From Allopusillimonas sp048270225 (GTDB lineage Bacteria; Pseudomonadota; Gammaproteobacteria; Burkholderiales; Burkholderiaceae_B): 64,000 nucleotides of DNA. Below the pieces are notes generated by a model. The model made no database searches. It was not told the origin of the DNA and was given only the letters and a program-made list of their open reading frames with translations. Location: NCBI GenBank assembly GCA_048270225.1, contig JBLWTG010000014.1:13889-77888 (forward strand). The letters are read 5' to 3'. A program made the translations under genes and the position numbers. This document shows, one piece after another, positions 17,581 to 26,299 of this stretch; the first letter of the stretch is position 1; each line of letters begins with the position of its first letter.

Positions 17581-18764
17581 GACTGGGCACGCTGGTAAAG
17601 GGTGACTACGCAGGCGCCGCCGATGCCGATGTTGTGCTGCAGCGCGACGCGGCAGTTCTCAACCTGCCTGTTCTGCGCCTGGCCGCGCAGTTGCCATACC
17701 AGTTCGGCGCATTGCGCCAGTCCGGTTGCGCCGAGTGGATGTCCTTTGGAGAGCAGGCCGCCCGACGGGTTGATCACGACGCGGCCGCCGTAAGTGTTGT
17801 CGCCGTCGACAATGAATTTTTCCGCCGTGCCCTCTGGCGTCAGGCCCAGTGATTCATAGCTGATGAGTTCATTGGCAGTGAAGCAGTCATGCAATTCGAC
17901 CACGTTCACATCCTCGGGGCCGATGCCGGCGGCCTCATAGACCTGCTGCGCCGCGCTGCGCGACATGCCGTAGCCTACGACATCGCGCATGTCGCCGGTG
18001 AAGGCGTCGGCGGTGTCGGTGGTCATGGCCTGCGCGGCGATGAGTACGCCGTTGTCCAGCTTGTGTTTTTTTGCGAAGTCCTCGGAGCACACAATCGCGG
18101 CGGCGGCGCCGGATGTAGGCGGGCAGCATTGAAGGCGCGTGATGGGATCGAAAATCATGGGCGAGGCCAGCACCTGCTCTTCAGTGAGCTGTTCTTTGAA
18201 TACAGCGTAAGGATTGTTCTGGGCGTGTCGGCGTGACTTGACCGAAAGCTTGGCCAGCGTATCGGGAGCCAGGCCATACTTTGTCTTGTAAGCGCGTCCG
18301 GCGCCGCCGAAAAGCTGGGCGGCGCGAGGTACGCCGTTCTCAAACCCCTGTATGGCGTCGGTGGCGTCCACAAAGCGCTGCAGGGGATTGACGCGGTCGC
18401 TGTAGACGCTCTTGAGTGCGCCTGGCGACATCTGCTCGAATCCGACAGCCAGCACGCATTCTGCCGCGCCGGTTTCGATGGCACGGCGCGCAAGATAGAG
18501 AGCCGAGGACCCGGTGGCGCAGTTGTTGTTGACATTGATGATGGGGATGCCGGTCAGGCCGACCTCATACAGGACAGCCTGGCCGCTGGTGGAGTCGCCG
18601 TACACATAGCCGGCGTAGGCTTCCTGGATCTGCGTATAGTCCAGTCCCGCATCTCTGAGGGCTGCGCTGATGGCATACTTGCCCATTTCGTTGTAGGGCA
18701 GGCTCTGGCTGGGTTTGGTGAAGGGTGTCATGCCGACACCGACGACATACGAAGCACGGGACAT
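17577..18764 (-). CDS. SCP2-type thiolase (acetyl-CoA acyltransferase)
   Basis: A 395-residue thiolase of the lipid-transfer/SCP-X group with all thiolase catalytic residues. The nucleophilic Cys is in NVNNNCATGSSAL (about residue 82). His is in VVELHDCFTANEL. The second His is in LSKGHPLGATG. The proton-relay Cys is in NIGIGGACVV. It should perform the final thiolytic cleavage of a 3-ketoacyl-CoA. The contrast with the Cys-less Ltp2-like protein of the opposite operon suggests the pathway uses both a thiolytic and a non-thiolytic C-C cleavage. Confidence 0.92.
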   Translation of the reverse strand: MSRASYVVGVGMTPFTKPSQSLPYNEMGKYAISAALRDAGLDYTQIQEAYAGYVYGDSTSGQAVLYEVGLTGIPIINVNNNCATGSSALYLARRAIETGAAECVLAVGFEQMSPGALKSVYSDRVNPLQRFVDATDAIQGFENGVPRAAQLFGGAGRAYKTKYGLAPDTLAKLSVKSRRHAQNNPYAVFKEQLTEEQVLASPMIFDPITRLQCCPPTSGAAAAIVCSEDFAKKHKLDNGVLIAAQAMTTDTADAFTGDMRDVVGYGMSRSAAQQVYEAAGIGPEDVNVVELHDCFTANELISYESLGLTPEGTAEKFIVDGDNTYGGRVVINPSGGLLSKGHPLGATGLAQCAELVWQLRGQAQNRQVENCRVALQHNIGIGGACVVTLYQRAQS

Positions 18765-18772
18765 TTGAGTAC

Positions 18773-20344
18773 CTATCTGTTTGTTTCTGTTTCTGGGGCG
18801 GCCGAGGTCTGGCCTTGCGCCGCGAAGTTATGCCGCAACGTGCTCTTGAGTACTTTGCCGGTAGAGGACAGGGGCAGCGCGTTGACAAATTCGAAGCTTT
18901 TGGGACATTTATACTTGGCGATCAGTGTCTGGCAGTGTTCGCGCAGTGAGGCATCGGTGACGGAACAGCCTTCCTTGAGGACGATCACGGCGTGTACGCA
19001 TTCGCCCCATATCTCGTGGGGCACACCGATAATGGCGCAGCTGGCTACGTCGGGGTGCCGGCTCAGGGCGTTTTCGACTTCGGCGGAATAGACGTTCTCG
19101 CCGCCGCTGATGATCATGTCCTTGAGGCGGTCGACGATGTATAGATAGCCATCTTCCTGCACATAGCCCAGATCGCCGGTGTGCAGCCAACCGTTCTGCA
19201 GCGCCTGGGCGGTTTCCTGCGGCTTGTTCCAGTAGCCCAGCATGACGCCCGGGCCCCTGACCGTGATTTCGCCGATGGTTCCGGGGGGGGCTTCCTGACC
19301 CTGAGCGTCGAGAATGCGCAGCTCGGTGGACAGGGTGGCACGGCCGGCCGAACGAAAATGTGCGCTTGGTGTGCCGCTGCCGGGCGTTGTGACGTTGAGC
19401 GATATCACGGGAGACGCTTCGGTCTGCCCATAAGACTGCACGATTTCCACAAAGGGCAATTCCCTGGCCAGGCGGCTGAGCAACTGGTCCGACATGGGCG
19501 AGGCGCCATATGTGACGCGCCTGAGTGATCTGAACTTATCCGGAGAAAACGACGGGTGGTCCATCAGCATCTGGAGCATGCTGGGAACAAGCGTGGCTTC
19601 GCTGACCTGATGGCGTGCAATGCAATCCAGAACATCCTCTACGCGGAACTGCGGCAGCAGTACGCTGGCGGCGCCCAGTGTCAGCTGCCCGATCAGGCGT
19701 CCGGCGGCGGCAAGGTGAAACAGGGGGGCGCAATGGAGCGCGACGGAATCCTGTGGCGAGTGAATCATCGCCATGCGTGCGATCACGGATGTCCACAGGT
19801 TGGTGTGCGAGAGCATCACGCCCTTGGGATGCCCTGTCGTGCCGCCGGTGTAGAAGATGCCCGCCAGTGCATCGCCGCGAGGGCAACGGTCTTCGGTGGC
19901 TGCGGCGCGGTCGATCAGGGAATCCATCTCCAGCACGCCGTTGCCGGGGGAAGGGCAGCCCAGGGTGGCGATCGTCTTCAGGCAGGTGGATTTTGCCTGT
20001 ATCCCGGTGGCCATCGCTGCAAAGGTCGCATCCACCAGCAGCACGGTGGTCTGTGAGTCTTCCAGGGAGTAAACGATCTCCGCGACACTCCAGCGGGTAT
20101 TGATCGGATTGACCACGCCGCCTGCCCACCATACAGCCATATAGTAGGCAACATATTCCTCGGAGTTCTGCGACAGCAGCGAGACGCGGTCTCCGGGCTT
20201 GACGCCCAGGTCGAGCAGCGCGCCTGCGAAGCGCTTGACGCGTTCGATGAGCGCTGCGTAGCTTGTTTCGCGGTCGCCGAAAATAACGGCGATACCTTCG
20301 GGACTTTGCCTGGCGGCGCGGTGAAGTCCTTGTGTCAAATACAT
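18773..20344 (-). CDS. AMP-dependent acyl-CoA synthetase (operon 2)
   Basis: A 523-residue adenylate-forming CoA ligase, FadD-like. The core motif is GIFYTGGTTGHPKGVMLSH, followed by the acceptor region SYGQTEASPVIS, the hinge segment LYIVDRLKDMIISGGENVYS and the C-terminal lysine region LPLSSTGKVLKSTLR. The ATG at 20344 sits after GGAACAAAC; the frame extends upstream into the Bug gene but without family match. It is the first enzyme gene of the minus-strand operon and differs clearly from the ligase of the other operon. The two probably act on different acids or intermediates. Confidence 0.92.
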   Translation of the reverse strand: MYLTQGLHRAARQSPEGIAVIFGDRETSYAALIERVKRFAGALLDLGVKPGDRVSLLSQNSEEYVAYYMAVWWAGGVVNPINTRWSVAEIVYSLEDSQTTVLLVDATFAAMATGIQAKSTCLKTIATLGCPSPGNGVLEMDSLIDRAAATEDRCPRGDALAGIFYTGGTTGHPKGVMLSHTNLWTSVIARMAMIHSPQDSVALHCAPLFHLAAAGRLIGQLTLGAASVLLPQFRVEDVLDCIARHQVSEATLVPSMLQMLMDHPSFSPDKFRSLRRVTYGASPMSDQLLSRLARELPFVEIVQSYGQTEASPVISLNVTTPGSGTPSAHFRSAGRATLSTELRILDAQGQEAPPGTIGEITVRGPGVMLGYWNKPQETAQALQNGWLHTGDLGYVQEDGYLYIVDRLKDMIISGGENVYSAEVENALSRHPDVASCAIIGVPHEIWGECVHAVIVLKEGCSVTDASLREHCQTLIAKYKCPKSFEFVNALPLSSTGKVLKSTLRHNFAAQGQTSAAPETETNR

Positions 20345-20357
20345 GTTTGTTCCGGTG

Positions 20358-21359
20358 TTAGGGTTGAACCTGAATGTTGCCCAGCTTGGCCATGCGCGCC
20401 CAGATGGCTGCATCGCGCTGTATCCAGTCGGCAAGCTGTTTGGCATCACCGTAGCCAGGCGTCAATCCCATGCCCTTGAGCTGCGTCTGCACATCGGGCA
20501 GGGCCACGATCTCGGCCAGCAGGCCGGACAGCTTGTCGACGATAGGCGCCGGCGTGCCGGCCGGAGCCAGAATGCCGTACCAGCCATTGGGTTCAAAGTC
20601 GGCATAGCCCAGTTCGGTAAAGGTGGGCGTATCGGGCAGGGCAGCCAGGCGCTGTTCGCCGCTGACCGCCAGCACACGCACCTTGGGATTGTCCAGATGC
20701 GCGCGGGCGCCCACGATCTCGGCGAAGGCGCTGGTCAGGCGGCCACCCAGGAAGTCTTGCATCAGCGGACCGGTGCCTTTGTACGGAATATGCAGCAGGT
20801 CGATTTTTTTCTGATAGTTCAGCAGTTCGCCGTGCATGTGCGCCGATGTGGCGTTGCCATAGGAACCGTAGTTGTATTTGCCGGGATTTTTCTGCGCAGC
20901 CTCGACGAGCTGATCGACCGACTTGATGCCGGAGTCTGACGGCACTATGAGTACATCGGCAGAGAGTGCGATGCGCGCCACGGGCGCAAAGTCGCGGAAG
21001 GCGTCATAGGGCAGGTCTTTATAGAAAACGGGCGCTTGAATCAAGGGTGTGGTGCCCAGCAGCAGGGTCAGGCCATCGGGTGGGGCATGGGCTACCGCGC
21101 CGGCACCAATGGCGCCGCTCGCGCCCGCCTTGTTTTCGATGACCACGGGCTGGCCCAGGCGCTCGGCAAGCTTGGCGCCGACCAGGCGGCCGAGGGTGTC
21201 CGAGCCTCCCCCGGCCGGAAACGCCACTACCAGCTTCACGGGTTTCTGGGGATAGTTGGCGGCGTCGGTAGCGGCTGCGGCCAGAGAGCCATAGCCCAGC
21301 GCCAGGATCGCCAGAGCCTGGACCGATTTTTTGACGAGTCGTTTGTGCAGGGAATTCAT
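20358..21359 (-). CDS. Bug/TctC-family periplasmic solute-binding protein (operon 2)
   Basis: A 333-residue periplasmic receptor with a signal peptide ending around SLAAAATDA (residues 25-33). Family segments are YPQKPVKLVVAFPAGGGSD, QPVVIENKAGASGAIGAG and LLHIPYKGTGPLMQDFLGG. It is the first gene of the minus-strand operon, mirroring the Bug gene that opens the plus-strand operon. No TctA/TctB genes accompany it. A 32-bp operator-like palindrome lies 41-72 bases upstream of the start codon. Confidence 0.9.
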   Translation of the reverse strand: MNSLHKRLVKKSVQALAILALGYGSLAAAATDAANYPQKPVKLVVAFPAGGGSDTLGRLVGAKLAERLGQPVVIENKAGASGAIGAGAVAHAPPDGLTLLLGTTPLIQAPVFYKDLPYDAFRDFAPVARIALSADVLIVPSDSGIKSVDQLVEAAQKNPGKYNYGSYGNATSAHMHGELLNYQKKIDLLHIPYKGTGPLMQDFLGGRLTSAFAEIVGARAHLDNPKVRVLAVSGEQRLAALPDTPTFTELGYADFEPNGWYGILAPAGTPAPIVDKLSGLLAEIVALPDVQTQLKGMGLTPGYGDAKQLADWIQRDAAIWARMAKLGNIQVQP

Positions 21360-21399
21360 GTGCTTGTCTCTGTTTTAACTGTAGTTATGAGTGGTTTGT

Positions 21400-21431
21400 C
21401 CGCTTGACGGATTTATTAATCCGTTAAGCGG
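21400..21431. promoter_or_regulatory. Putative IclR operator (32-bp inverted repeat), copy 2
   Basis: The arms CCGCTTGACGGATT and AATCCGTTAAGCGG are inverted repeats with one mismatch around TATT. Read on the minus strand, the sequence aligns closely with 8040-8071, and both are followed by CGGACAAA-like sequence on the side of the first gene. It precedes the Bug gene of the minus-strand operon. Confidence 0.72.
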
Positions 21432-21647
21432 ATGTTATTGGTCGGCAGACGATAAGTCAAGAGGGAATAGCACGAGGAAGCAGCCAGCGTGAGCAGGGTG
21501 TCTCAGTGCCGGGCAGGGGAGAAACGGGACAGGGATGGGGGAGCGGGCCTGGGGCCGGGAGGGGGGAGGTGCGTGCAACATCAGCGTGCAGTCCGAGGCG
21601 GATGCAGGCGAGTTTCGGTGTATCGGTGCGGAGCGCGGATGCTTCGC

Positions 21648-22580
21648 TCAGCGTCCAGGGGAGTCGGGTGCCCGGTCATGCGCCGCGGTGCTGCGCGTAA
21701 TTTTTACCGGATCAAAGTGTGTCATGACATCCAGCACGGGTTCGTGCTCCATGACCCGCTCACGCGCGGCGACGGCAATCTGGTGGCCCTGGGCGATCGT
21801 CAGTGTGCTGTCCATCTCGATGTCGACCTCCACCCAGATCATGTCGCCCATTTTGCGGGTCTTGAGCCCATGCACGCCCAGTACGCCCGGCGTATCCAGG
21901 ATGTGCTGGCGGATGCGGTTTTCAGTGTCATCGTCGACCGCCGAATCCATGAGGTCGTTGAAGGCCGCATAAGAGAACTTCCAGCCCATGCGGATAATCA
22001 TGAGGCCTACGATCAGGGCGGCGAGCGGATCTGCCAGATGGAAGCCGCCCAGGTTGGCGATGATGGCCAGGGCCACGACCAGTGAGGAGGCGGCGTCCGA
22101 GCGCGCATGCCAGGCATTGGCGACCAGCATGGAAGAACGCACCCGCCTGGCCACGCGCAGCATATAGCGGAACAGCAGTTCTTTGGACGCCAGTGCAATG
22201 AGGGCGATGGTCAGTGCCGAGCCGTGGACCTGGGGAATGCTCTGCGGGGCCTGCAGTGCGTTGAAGCTGCGCATGAGCATGCCAATGCCCACGGCGAGCA
22301 GCAGCGCGCCTATGGCCAGGGACGCAGCGGTTTCGAATCGCCGATGTCCATAAGGATGTTCGGCATCGGGCGCCTTGAGACTGTGCTTGTTGGCAAACAG
22401 CACGACGCCGTCCGAGAATAGATCGGACAGGGAGTGGATGGCGTCGGCGACCAGCGCCTGCGAGTGCGCCAGCAAGCCGACCGCCAGCTGGAGCGCGCTC
22501 AGCACGAGGTTGACCGCGACGCTGACCAGGGTGCTCCGGCGTCCTGCAGCCTGACGCTGGTCGTCGGTCGGAGCAGACAT
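21648..22580 (-). CDS. Cation diffusion facilitator (CDF) family transporter
   Basis: A 310-residue inner-membrane metal/proton antiporter, probably exporting Zn2+, Fe2+ or a similar divalent cation. Five to six hydrophobic segments are visible in the first 210 residues. The two metal-site HxxxD motifs are HSLSD (TM2) and HARSD (TM5). The cytoplasmic C-terminal domain (from about residue 215) has GVHGLKTRKMGD and ends in a hydrophilic tail. It starts seven bases after the metG stop, so the two are probably cotranscribed. The 288 bases between its end and the Bug gene contain the operator and a G-rich stretch with no further gene. Confidence 0.9.
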   Translation of the reverse strand: MSAPTDDQRQAAGRRSTLVSVAVNLVLSALQLAVGLLAHSQALVADAIHSLSDLFSDGVVLFANKHSLKAPDAEHPYGHRRFETAASLAIGALLLAVGIGMLMRSFNALQAPQSIPQVHGSALTIALIALASKELLFRYMLRVARRVRSSMLVANAWHARSDAASSLVVALAIIANLGGFHLADPLAALIVGLMIIRMGWKFSYAAFNDLMDSAVDDDTENRIRQHILDTPGVLGVHGLKTRKMGDMIWVEVDIEMDSTLTIAQGHQIAVAARERVMEHEPVLDVMTHFDPVKITRSTAAHDRAPDSPGR

Positions 22581-22587
22581 GGTGCGG

Positions 22588-24660
22588 CTAGCCTATGCGC
22601 ATGCCCGGCTGGGCGCCGGGCCAGGCCTGCAGTACGTACAGGCCTGCATCGACGCCTTTGTCGGCATGACTGGCGGACAGCACCATGCCTTCGGATACGC
22701 CGAAGCGCATTTTGCGCGGCGCCAGGTTGGCAACGAGGACAGTGAGCTGCCCCTGCAGATCCTGGGGCTTGTAGGCCGACTTGATGCCGGAGAACACCTG
22801 GCGCAGGCGGCCTTCGCCCACATCCAGCATGAGACGCAGCAGCTTGTCCGAACCTTCCACTTCGGTGCACTCCACGATGCGTGCGATGCGCAGGTCCAGC
22901 TTGCCGAAATCCTTGATGTCTATGGTGTCTGCGATAGGCTCGCCACCAGGCGTGGGCAGCGCCTGCGCCGGAGGTTCGAACAGGTCGTCCAGCATGGTTG
23001 GGTCTACGCGCTGCATCAAATGTTTGAAAGGGGCGATGCGGACAGGCAGTTCGCCTGCGTCGGTCCAGCCGTAGTCGCGGGACTCGCCAAACAGTTCGTG
23101 TGCTACGCGATGGGCCAGCTCGGGCAGTACGGGGGCCAGCATGACGGTCAGAGCCTTGAACCCTGCCAGGGCGCGTGAGCAGACATCCTGCAGGGCGGCT
23201 TTCTGCTCGTCTGACGCGCCGGCAATGCCTTTGGCCATGATCCAGGGTTGGGCTGCGTCAAAGGCCTGATTGATCTGGTCGGCGTGCGCCATCAGGCGAC
23301 GCACCGCGCGGCCATACTCCCGCAGTTCGAAGTCGGCGCGCACCGCCTCGGCAGATTCGCTCAAGGCTTTTTGCAGATCGGTGGTGTCGCCCAGATAGGC
23401 AAGCTGGCCGTCGAAGTGCTTGCTGATGAAGCTGGCGGCGCGGCTGGCGATATTGACGTACTTGCCGATCAGGTCGCTGTTGACGCGGGCGATGAAGTCA
23501 TCGGGATTGAAGTCCAGGTCTTCGACGCGGGCATTGAGCTTGGCGGCGATGTAATAGCGCATCCATTCCGCGTTCATGCCCAGTTCCAGGTAGCGGATGG
23601 GCGAAATGCCCGTGCCACGGCTTTTGGACATTTTTTCGCCGCTGACGGTGATGAAACCGTGCACATTCAGGCTGTCCGGCGTTTTGCGTCCCGCGAACTT
23701 GAGCATGGCGGGCCAGAAAAGGGCATGAAAATAAACAATGTCCTTGCCGATGAAGTGCACCTGCTCGGTGTCGCCTTCCGGATCCAGCAGTGCGTCGAAA
23801 TCAATGCCTTGCTGCTGACAGTAGGACTTGAGCGACGCCAGGTAGCCGACCGGCGCATCCAGCCAGACATAGAAGTACTTGCCCGGCGCGTCCGGGATGG
23901 GGATGCCGAAGTAGGGTTCGTCGCGCGAGATATCCCAATCGGCCAGGTTGGCGTCGCTGTCGGCTTCGCCCGTGCCGAGCCATTCGCGGGTCTTGGCGAG
24001 CACTTCGGCCTGCAGGTGCTTATGGCCCTGGGCGTTGCTGCCGGTGGTCCATTCCTGTAGAAAGGCCACGCAGCGCGGGTCGGACAGACGGAAGAAAAAG
24101 TGTTCCGATGTCTTGAGGACCGGACGGGCCTTGGTGAGTGTGGAGTAGGGCTCGATCAGCTCGGTGGGCGTATAGACCGCGCCGCATACCTCGCAGGAGT
24201 CGCCGTATTGGTCCTTGGCATGGCAGCGCGGGCACTCCCCTTTTATATAGCGGTCGGGCAGGAACATGCCCTTGACCGGATCGTAGAACTGCTCGATGTC
24301 GCGGCTGTAGATGAAATCGGCGGCCTTGAGGCGGCGATAGATGTCCTGCGACAGCGCGATATTCTCGGCGGAGTCGGTGGAGTGCCAGTGGTCGAACTTG
24401 ATATGAAAGCCGTTCAGGTAGCGCGGGCGCTCGGCGGCATAGCGCGCCACCAGTTCCTGGGGCGTGATGTTCTCGCTCTCGGCCTTGAGCATGATGGGTG
24501 CGCCGTGCACATCATCCGCGCCCACGAAATGCACCGTATGGCCCGACATTCGCATCGAACGAACCCAGATATCGGCCTGGATGTATTCCATGATGTGACC
24601 GATGTGAAAGGATCCGTTGGCGTAGGGCAGTGCGGTGGTAACGAAAATCGTGCGCGGCAT
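22588..24660 (-). CDS. metG: Methionyl-tRNA synthetase
   Basis: A class I aminoacyl-tRNA synthetase of 690 residues that charges initiator and elongator tRNA-Met. The HIGH motif is SFHIGHIMEY near residue 18. The zinc knuckle is CPRCHAKDQYGDSCEVCG near residue 143. The KMSKS loop is EKMSKSRGTG near residue 344. A C-terminal EMAP/tRNA-binding domain begins around residue 585 (IDIKDFGKLDLRIARIVE) and supports dimerisation. The length is normal for the long bacterial form. The apbC gene is divergent from it upstream, as in related Burkholderiales. Confidence 0.97.
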   Translation of the reverse strand: MPRTIFVTTALPYANGSFHIGHIMEYIQADIWVRSMRMSGHTVHFVGADDVHGAPIMLKAESENITPQELVARYAAERPRYLNGFHIKFDHWHSTDSAENIALSQDIYRRLKAADFIYSRDIEQFYDPVKGMFLPDRYIKGECPRCHAKDQYGDSCEVCGAVYTPTELIEPYSTLTKARPVLKTSEHFFFRLSDPRCVAFLQEWTTGSNAQGHKHLQAEVLAKTREWLGTGEADSDANLADWDISRDEPYFGIPIPDAPGKYFYVWLDAPVGYLASLKSYCQQQGIDFDALLDPEGDTEQVHFIGKDIVYFHALFWPAMLKFAGRKTPDSLNVHGFITVSGEKMSKSRGTGISPIRYLELGMNAEWMRYYIAAKLNARVEDLDFNPDDFIARVNSDLIGKYVNIASRAASFISKHFDGQLAYLGDTTDLQKALSESAEAVRADFELREYGRAVRRLMAHADQINQAFDAAQPWIMAKGIAGASDEQKAALQDVCSRALAGFKALTVMLAPVLPELAHRVAHELFGESRDYGWTDAGELPVRIAPFKHLMQRVDPTMLDDLFEPPAQALPTPGGEPIADTIDIKDFGKLDLRIARIVECTEVEGSDKLLRLMLDVGEGRLRQVFSGIKSAYKPQDLQGQLTVLVANLAPRKMRFGVSEGMVLSASHADKGVDAGLYVLQAWPGAQPGMRIG

Positions 24661-24820
24661 GTTGGAGGCTTCAGTAAGAAAATCGAAGGGCAGTGCGCCG
24701 GTTGGCGCAAAAGATCGATTTTAGGGCTTTCGCCGCGACCCTGCTTGAGCGCTCGCCAGGGCGCGGTCATCGAGTCGCCTTGACTGCCGGAGAGACGGCG
24801 GTCAGGGCCGGACAGGGAGA

Positions 24821-24925
24821 GGCTGCGTCAGCAACGCAGCCTTTGTGTCGGCTGAAATTTGTGAAGAATGGTTAATGATCCGAACGGCAACCGCACAAGG
24901 CTCGCCCAGCGCTGTGGGCTGGGCG
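24821..24925. other. Two hairpins in the metG upstream gap
   Basis: The 296-base gap between metG and the small membrane-protein gene contains two clear inverted repeats. The first is GGCTGCGT/ACGCAGCC (24821-24841, five-base loop). The second is CGCCCAGC/GCTGGGCG (24903-24925, seven-base loop). The second lies just downstream of the minus-strand small gene and may end its transcript, although no long U-run follows. Nothing else was recognised in the gap. Confidence 0.45.
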
Positions 24926-24956
24926 GCTGAACAGGGCACGCCCGTAGCAGGCGAAA

Positions 24957-25211
24957 TCAGGGGATTTCGCGCATTTCGACGTCGGTGACATCCTTGGCGC
25001 GGAACATGCGCTCAGCCCGCTTGGGTGAGGCCTGGCGGCGTTGTTCCCAATAGGCGCGTGCGCCGAACGGACGGCCCTTGATGCGGGCGACGATATACAG
25101 GATGCCGACAGCGATGGCTGTGGACACCATGAAAACGAAGGCCGCCACCATGCCGAAGATGGCCAGTGCGAAAAACAGGATACCGCGGATTATCTGGTTA
25201 AATGTATTCAT
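24957..25211 (-). CDS. Small two-helix membrane protein of unknown function
   Basis: An 84-residue protein, MNTFNQIIRGILFF at the start. One long hydrophobic region (residues 8-42) can form two transmembrane helices. It is followed by a basic cytoplasmic tail (RIKGRPFGARAYWEQRRQ) and an acidic end (DVTDVEMREIP). I do not recognise the family. It has normal codon use for the region and sits between metG and the divergent apbC, separated from metG by 296 bases. The basic region with a conserved-looking YWEQRRQ suggests a real, conserved protein. No function is proposed. Confidence 0.65.
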   Translation of the reverse strand: MNTFNQIIRGILFFALAIFGMVAAFVFMVSTAIAVGILYIVARIKGRPFGARAYWEQRRQASPKRAERMFRAKDVTDVEMREIP

Positions 25212-25313
25212 GTGTTTTGATAGACCTCGTCGAGGGAAAAAAATTCCCGCGATCCGCTATGCTTGAGTCTTCAGTGTATTCTTCCTGTGTTCGGCTGTCG
25301 ACTTGATGTCTAA

Positions 25314-25442
25314 TGCCGGCACGGGTCGCTAACTGTCACTGTACCCTTAGCTTATCCCTCGCACAACGGCACATGGCCGTTGGCGAAACGTATTGAAACT
25401 GCTTTGGCGTCCGTCTGGACGCCTGGCGGAAGGATCACAACA
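25314..25442 (+). pseudogene. Possible out-of-frame remnant of the ApbC N-terminal (MIP18/DUF59) domain
   Basis: Just upstream of the ApbC ATPase frame, a different frame reads LTVTVPLAYPSHNG and then PLAKRIETALASV. This resembles the second half of the MIP18-like domain (strand, then YPA segment, then helix) that normally precedes the ATPase domain of ApbC/Mrp. A stop codon (TAA at 25311) blocks the frame upstream, and one base of shift separates it from the ATPase frame. It could be a decayed domain, a base-calling error or coincidence. Confidence 0.35.
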
Positions 25443-25443
25443 C

Positions 25444-26295
25444 ATGCAGATTGTCAGCCATGCCGTACAGCCGGGCCTCAAGCCCATGTCCAATGTACGC
25501 AATATCATTGCCGTGGCATCAGGCAAGGGCGGCGTCGGCAAGAGCACGACCGCCGTCAACCTGGCCCTGGCGCTGTCGCGCCAGGGGGCGCGCACCGGCC
25601 TGCTGGATGCCGATATTTACGGGCCCAGCGTGCCCATCATGCTGGGCCTGTCCGGCAAGCCCAAAAGCCTGGATGGCAAGACCATGGAACCGCTGGAGCG
25701 CCATGGCTTGCAAGCCAATTCCATCGGGTTCATCATCGATGACGACGCGCCCGCCATATGGCGCGGTCCGATGGTGACGCAGGCCCTGCAGCAGTTGCTG
25801 ACGCAGACCAACTGGCACGACCTGGACTACCTCATTGTCGACATGCCGCCCGGCACGGGAGATATCGCCCTGACCATGGCGCAGAAAGTGCCCCTTACCG
25901 GCGCCGTCATCGTGACCACACCGCAGGACCTTGCGCTGGCCGATGCCCGCAAGGGGCTGCGCATGTTCCAGAAGGTCAATGTGCCGGTGCTGGGCGTGGT
26001 CGAGAATATGTCTGTGCACGTCTGCAGCCATTGCGGTCATGCTGAACCGATTTTCGGCGAGCACGGCGGGCGCGATATGGCGGCGGAATATGGCCTGTCC
26101 TGGCTGGGAGCCCTGCCGCTGCAACTGAAGATTCGGGAGCAGACCGATTCCGGCACGCCCAGCGTCGTGGCCGAGCCTGACGGCGAGGCGGCGCGCGTTT
26201 ACGCTGAGATTGCCTCCCGGCTTGCGGCCAACGTGGCGGCATTGCCGCCCGATACGTCAGCCAGCCGGCCCTCGGTTGTTGCACGGAAACCCTGA
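25444..26295 (+). CDS. apbC: Iron-sulfur cluster carrier ATPase ApbC/Mrp, lacking the usual N-terminal domain
   Basis: An Mrp/NBP35-family P-loop ATPase that carries [4Fe-4S] clusters to apoproteins in the cytoplasm. The protein starts with MQIVSHAVQPGLKPMSNVR. The deviant Walker A motif is ASGKGGVGKSTTAVN near residue 29. The cluster-binding CxxC is VCSHCGHAE near residue 195. At 283 residues it is roughly 80 shorter than usual because the MIP18-like domain is absent from this frame. An upstream GTG-type start (25393) would add 17 residues with no family match. The gene is followed closely by tamA, and the dcd gene is further downstream. Confidence 0.9.
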   Translation: MQIVSHAVQPGLKPMSNVRNIIAVASGKGGVGKSTTAVNLALALSRQGARTGLLDADIYGPSVPIMLGLSGKPKSLDGKTMEPLERHGLQANSIGFIIDDDAPAIWRGPMVTQALQQLLTQTNWHDLDYLIVDMPPGTGDIALTMAQKVPLTGAVIVTTPQDLALADARKGLRMFQKVNVPVLGVVENMSVHVCSHCGHAEPIFGEHGGRDMAAEYGLSWLGALPLQLKIREQTDSGTPSVVAEPDGEAARVYAEIASRLAANVAALPPDTSASRPSVVARKP

Positions 26296-26299
26296 CCGC

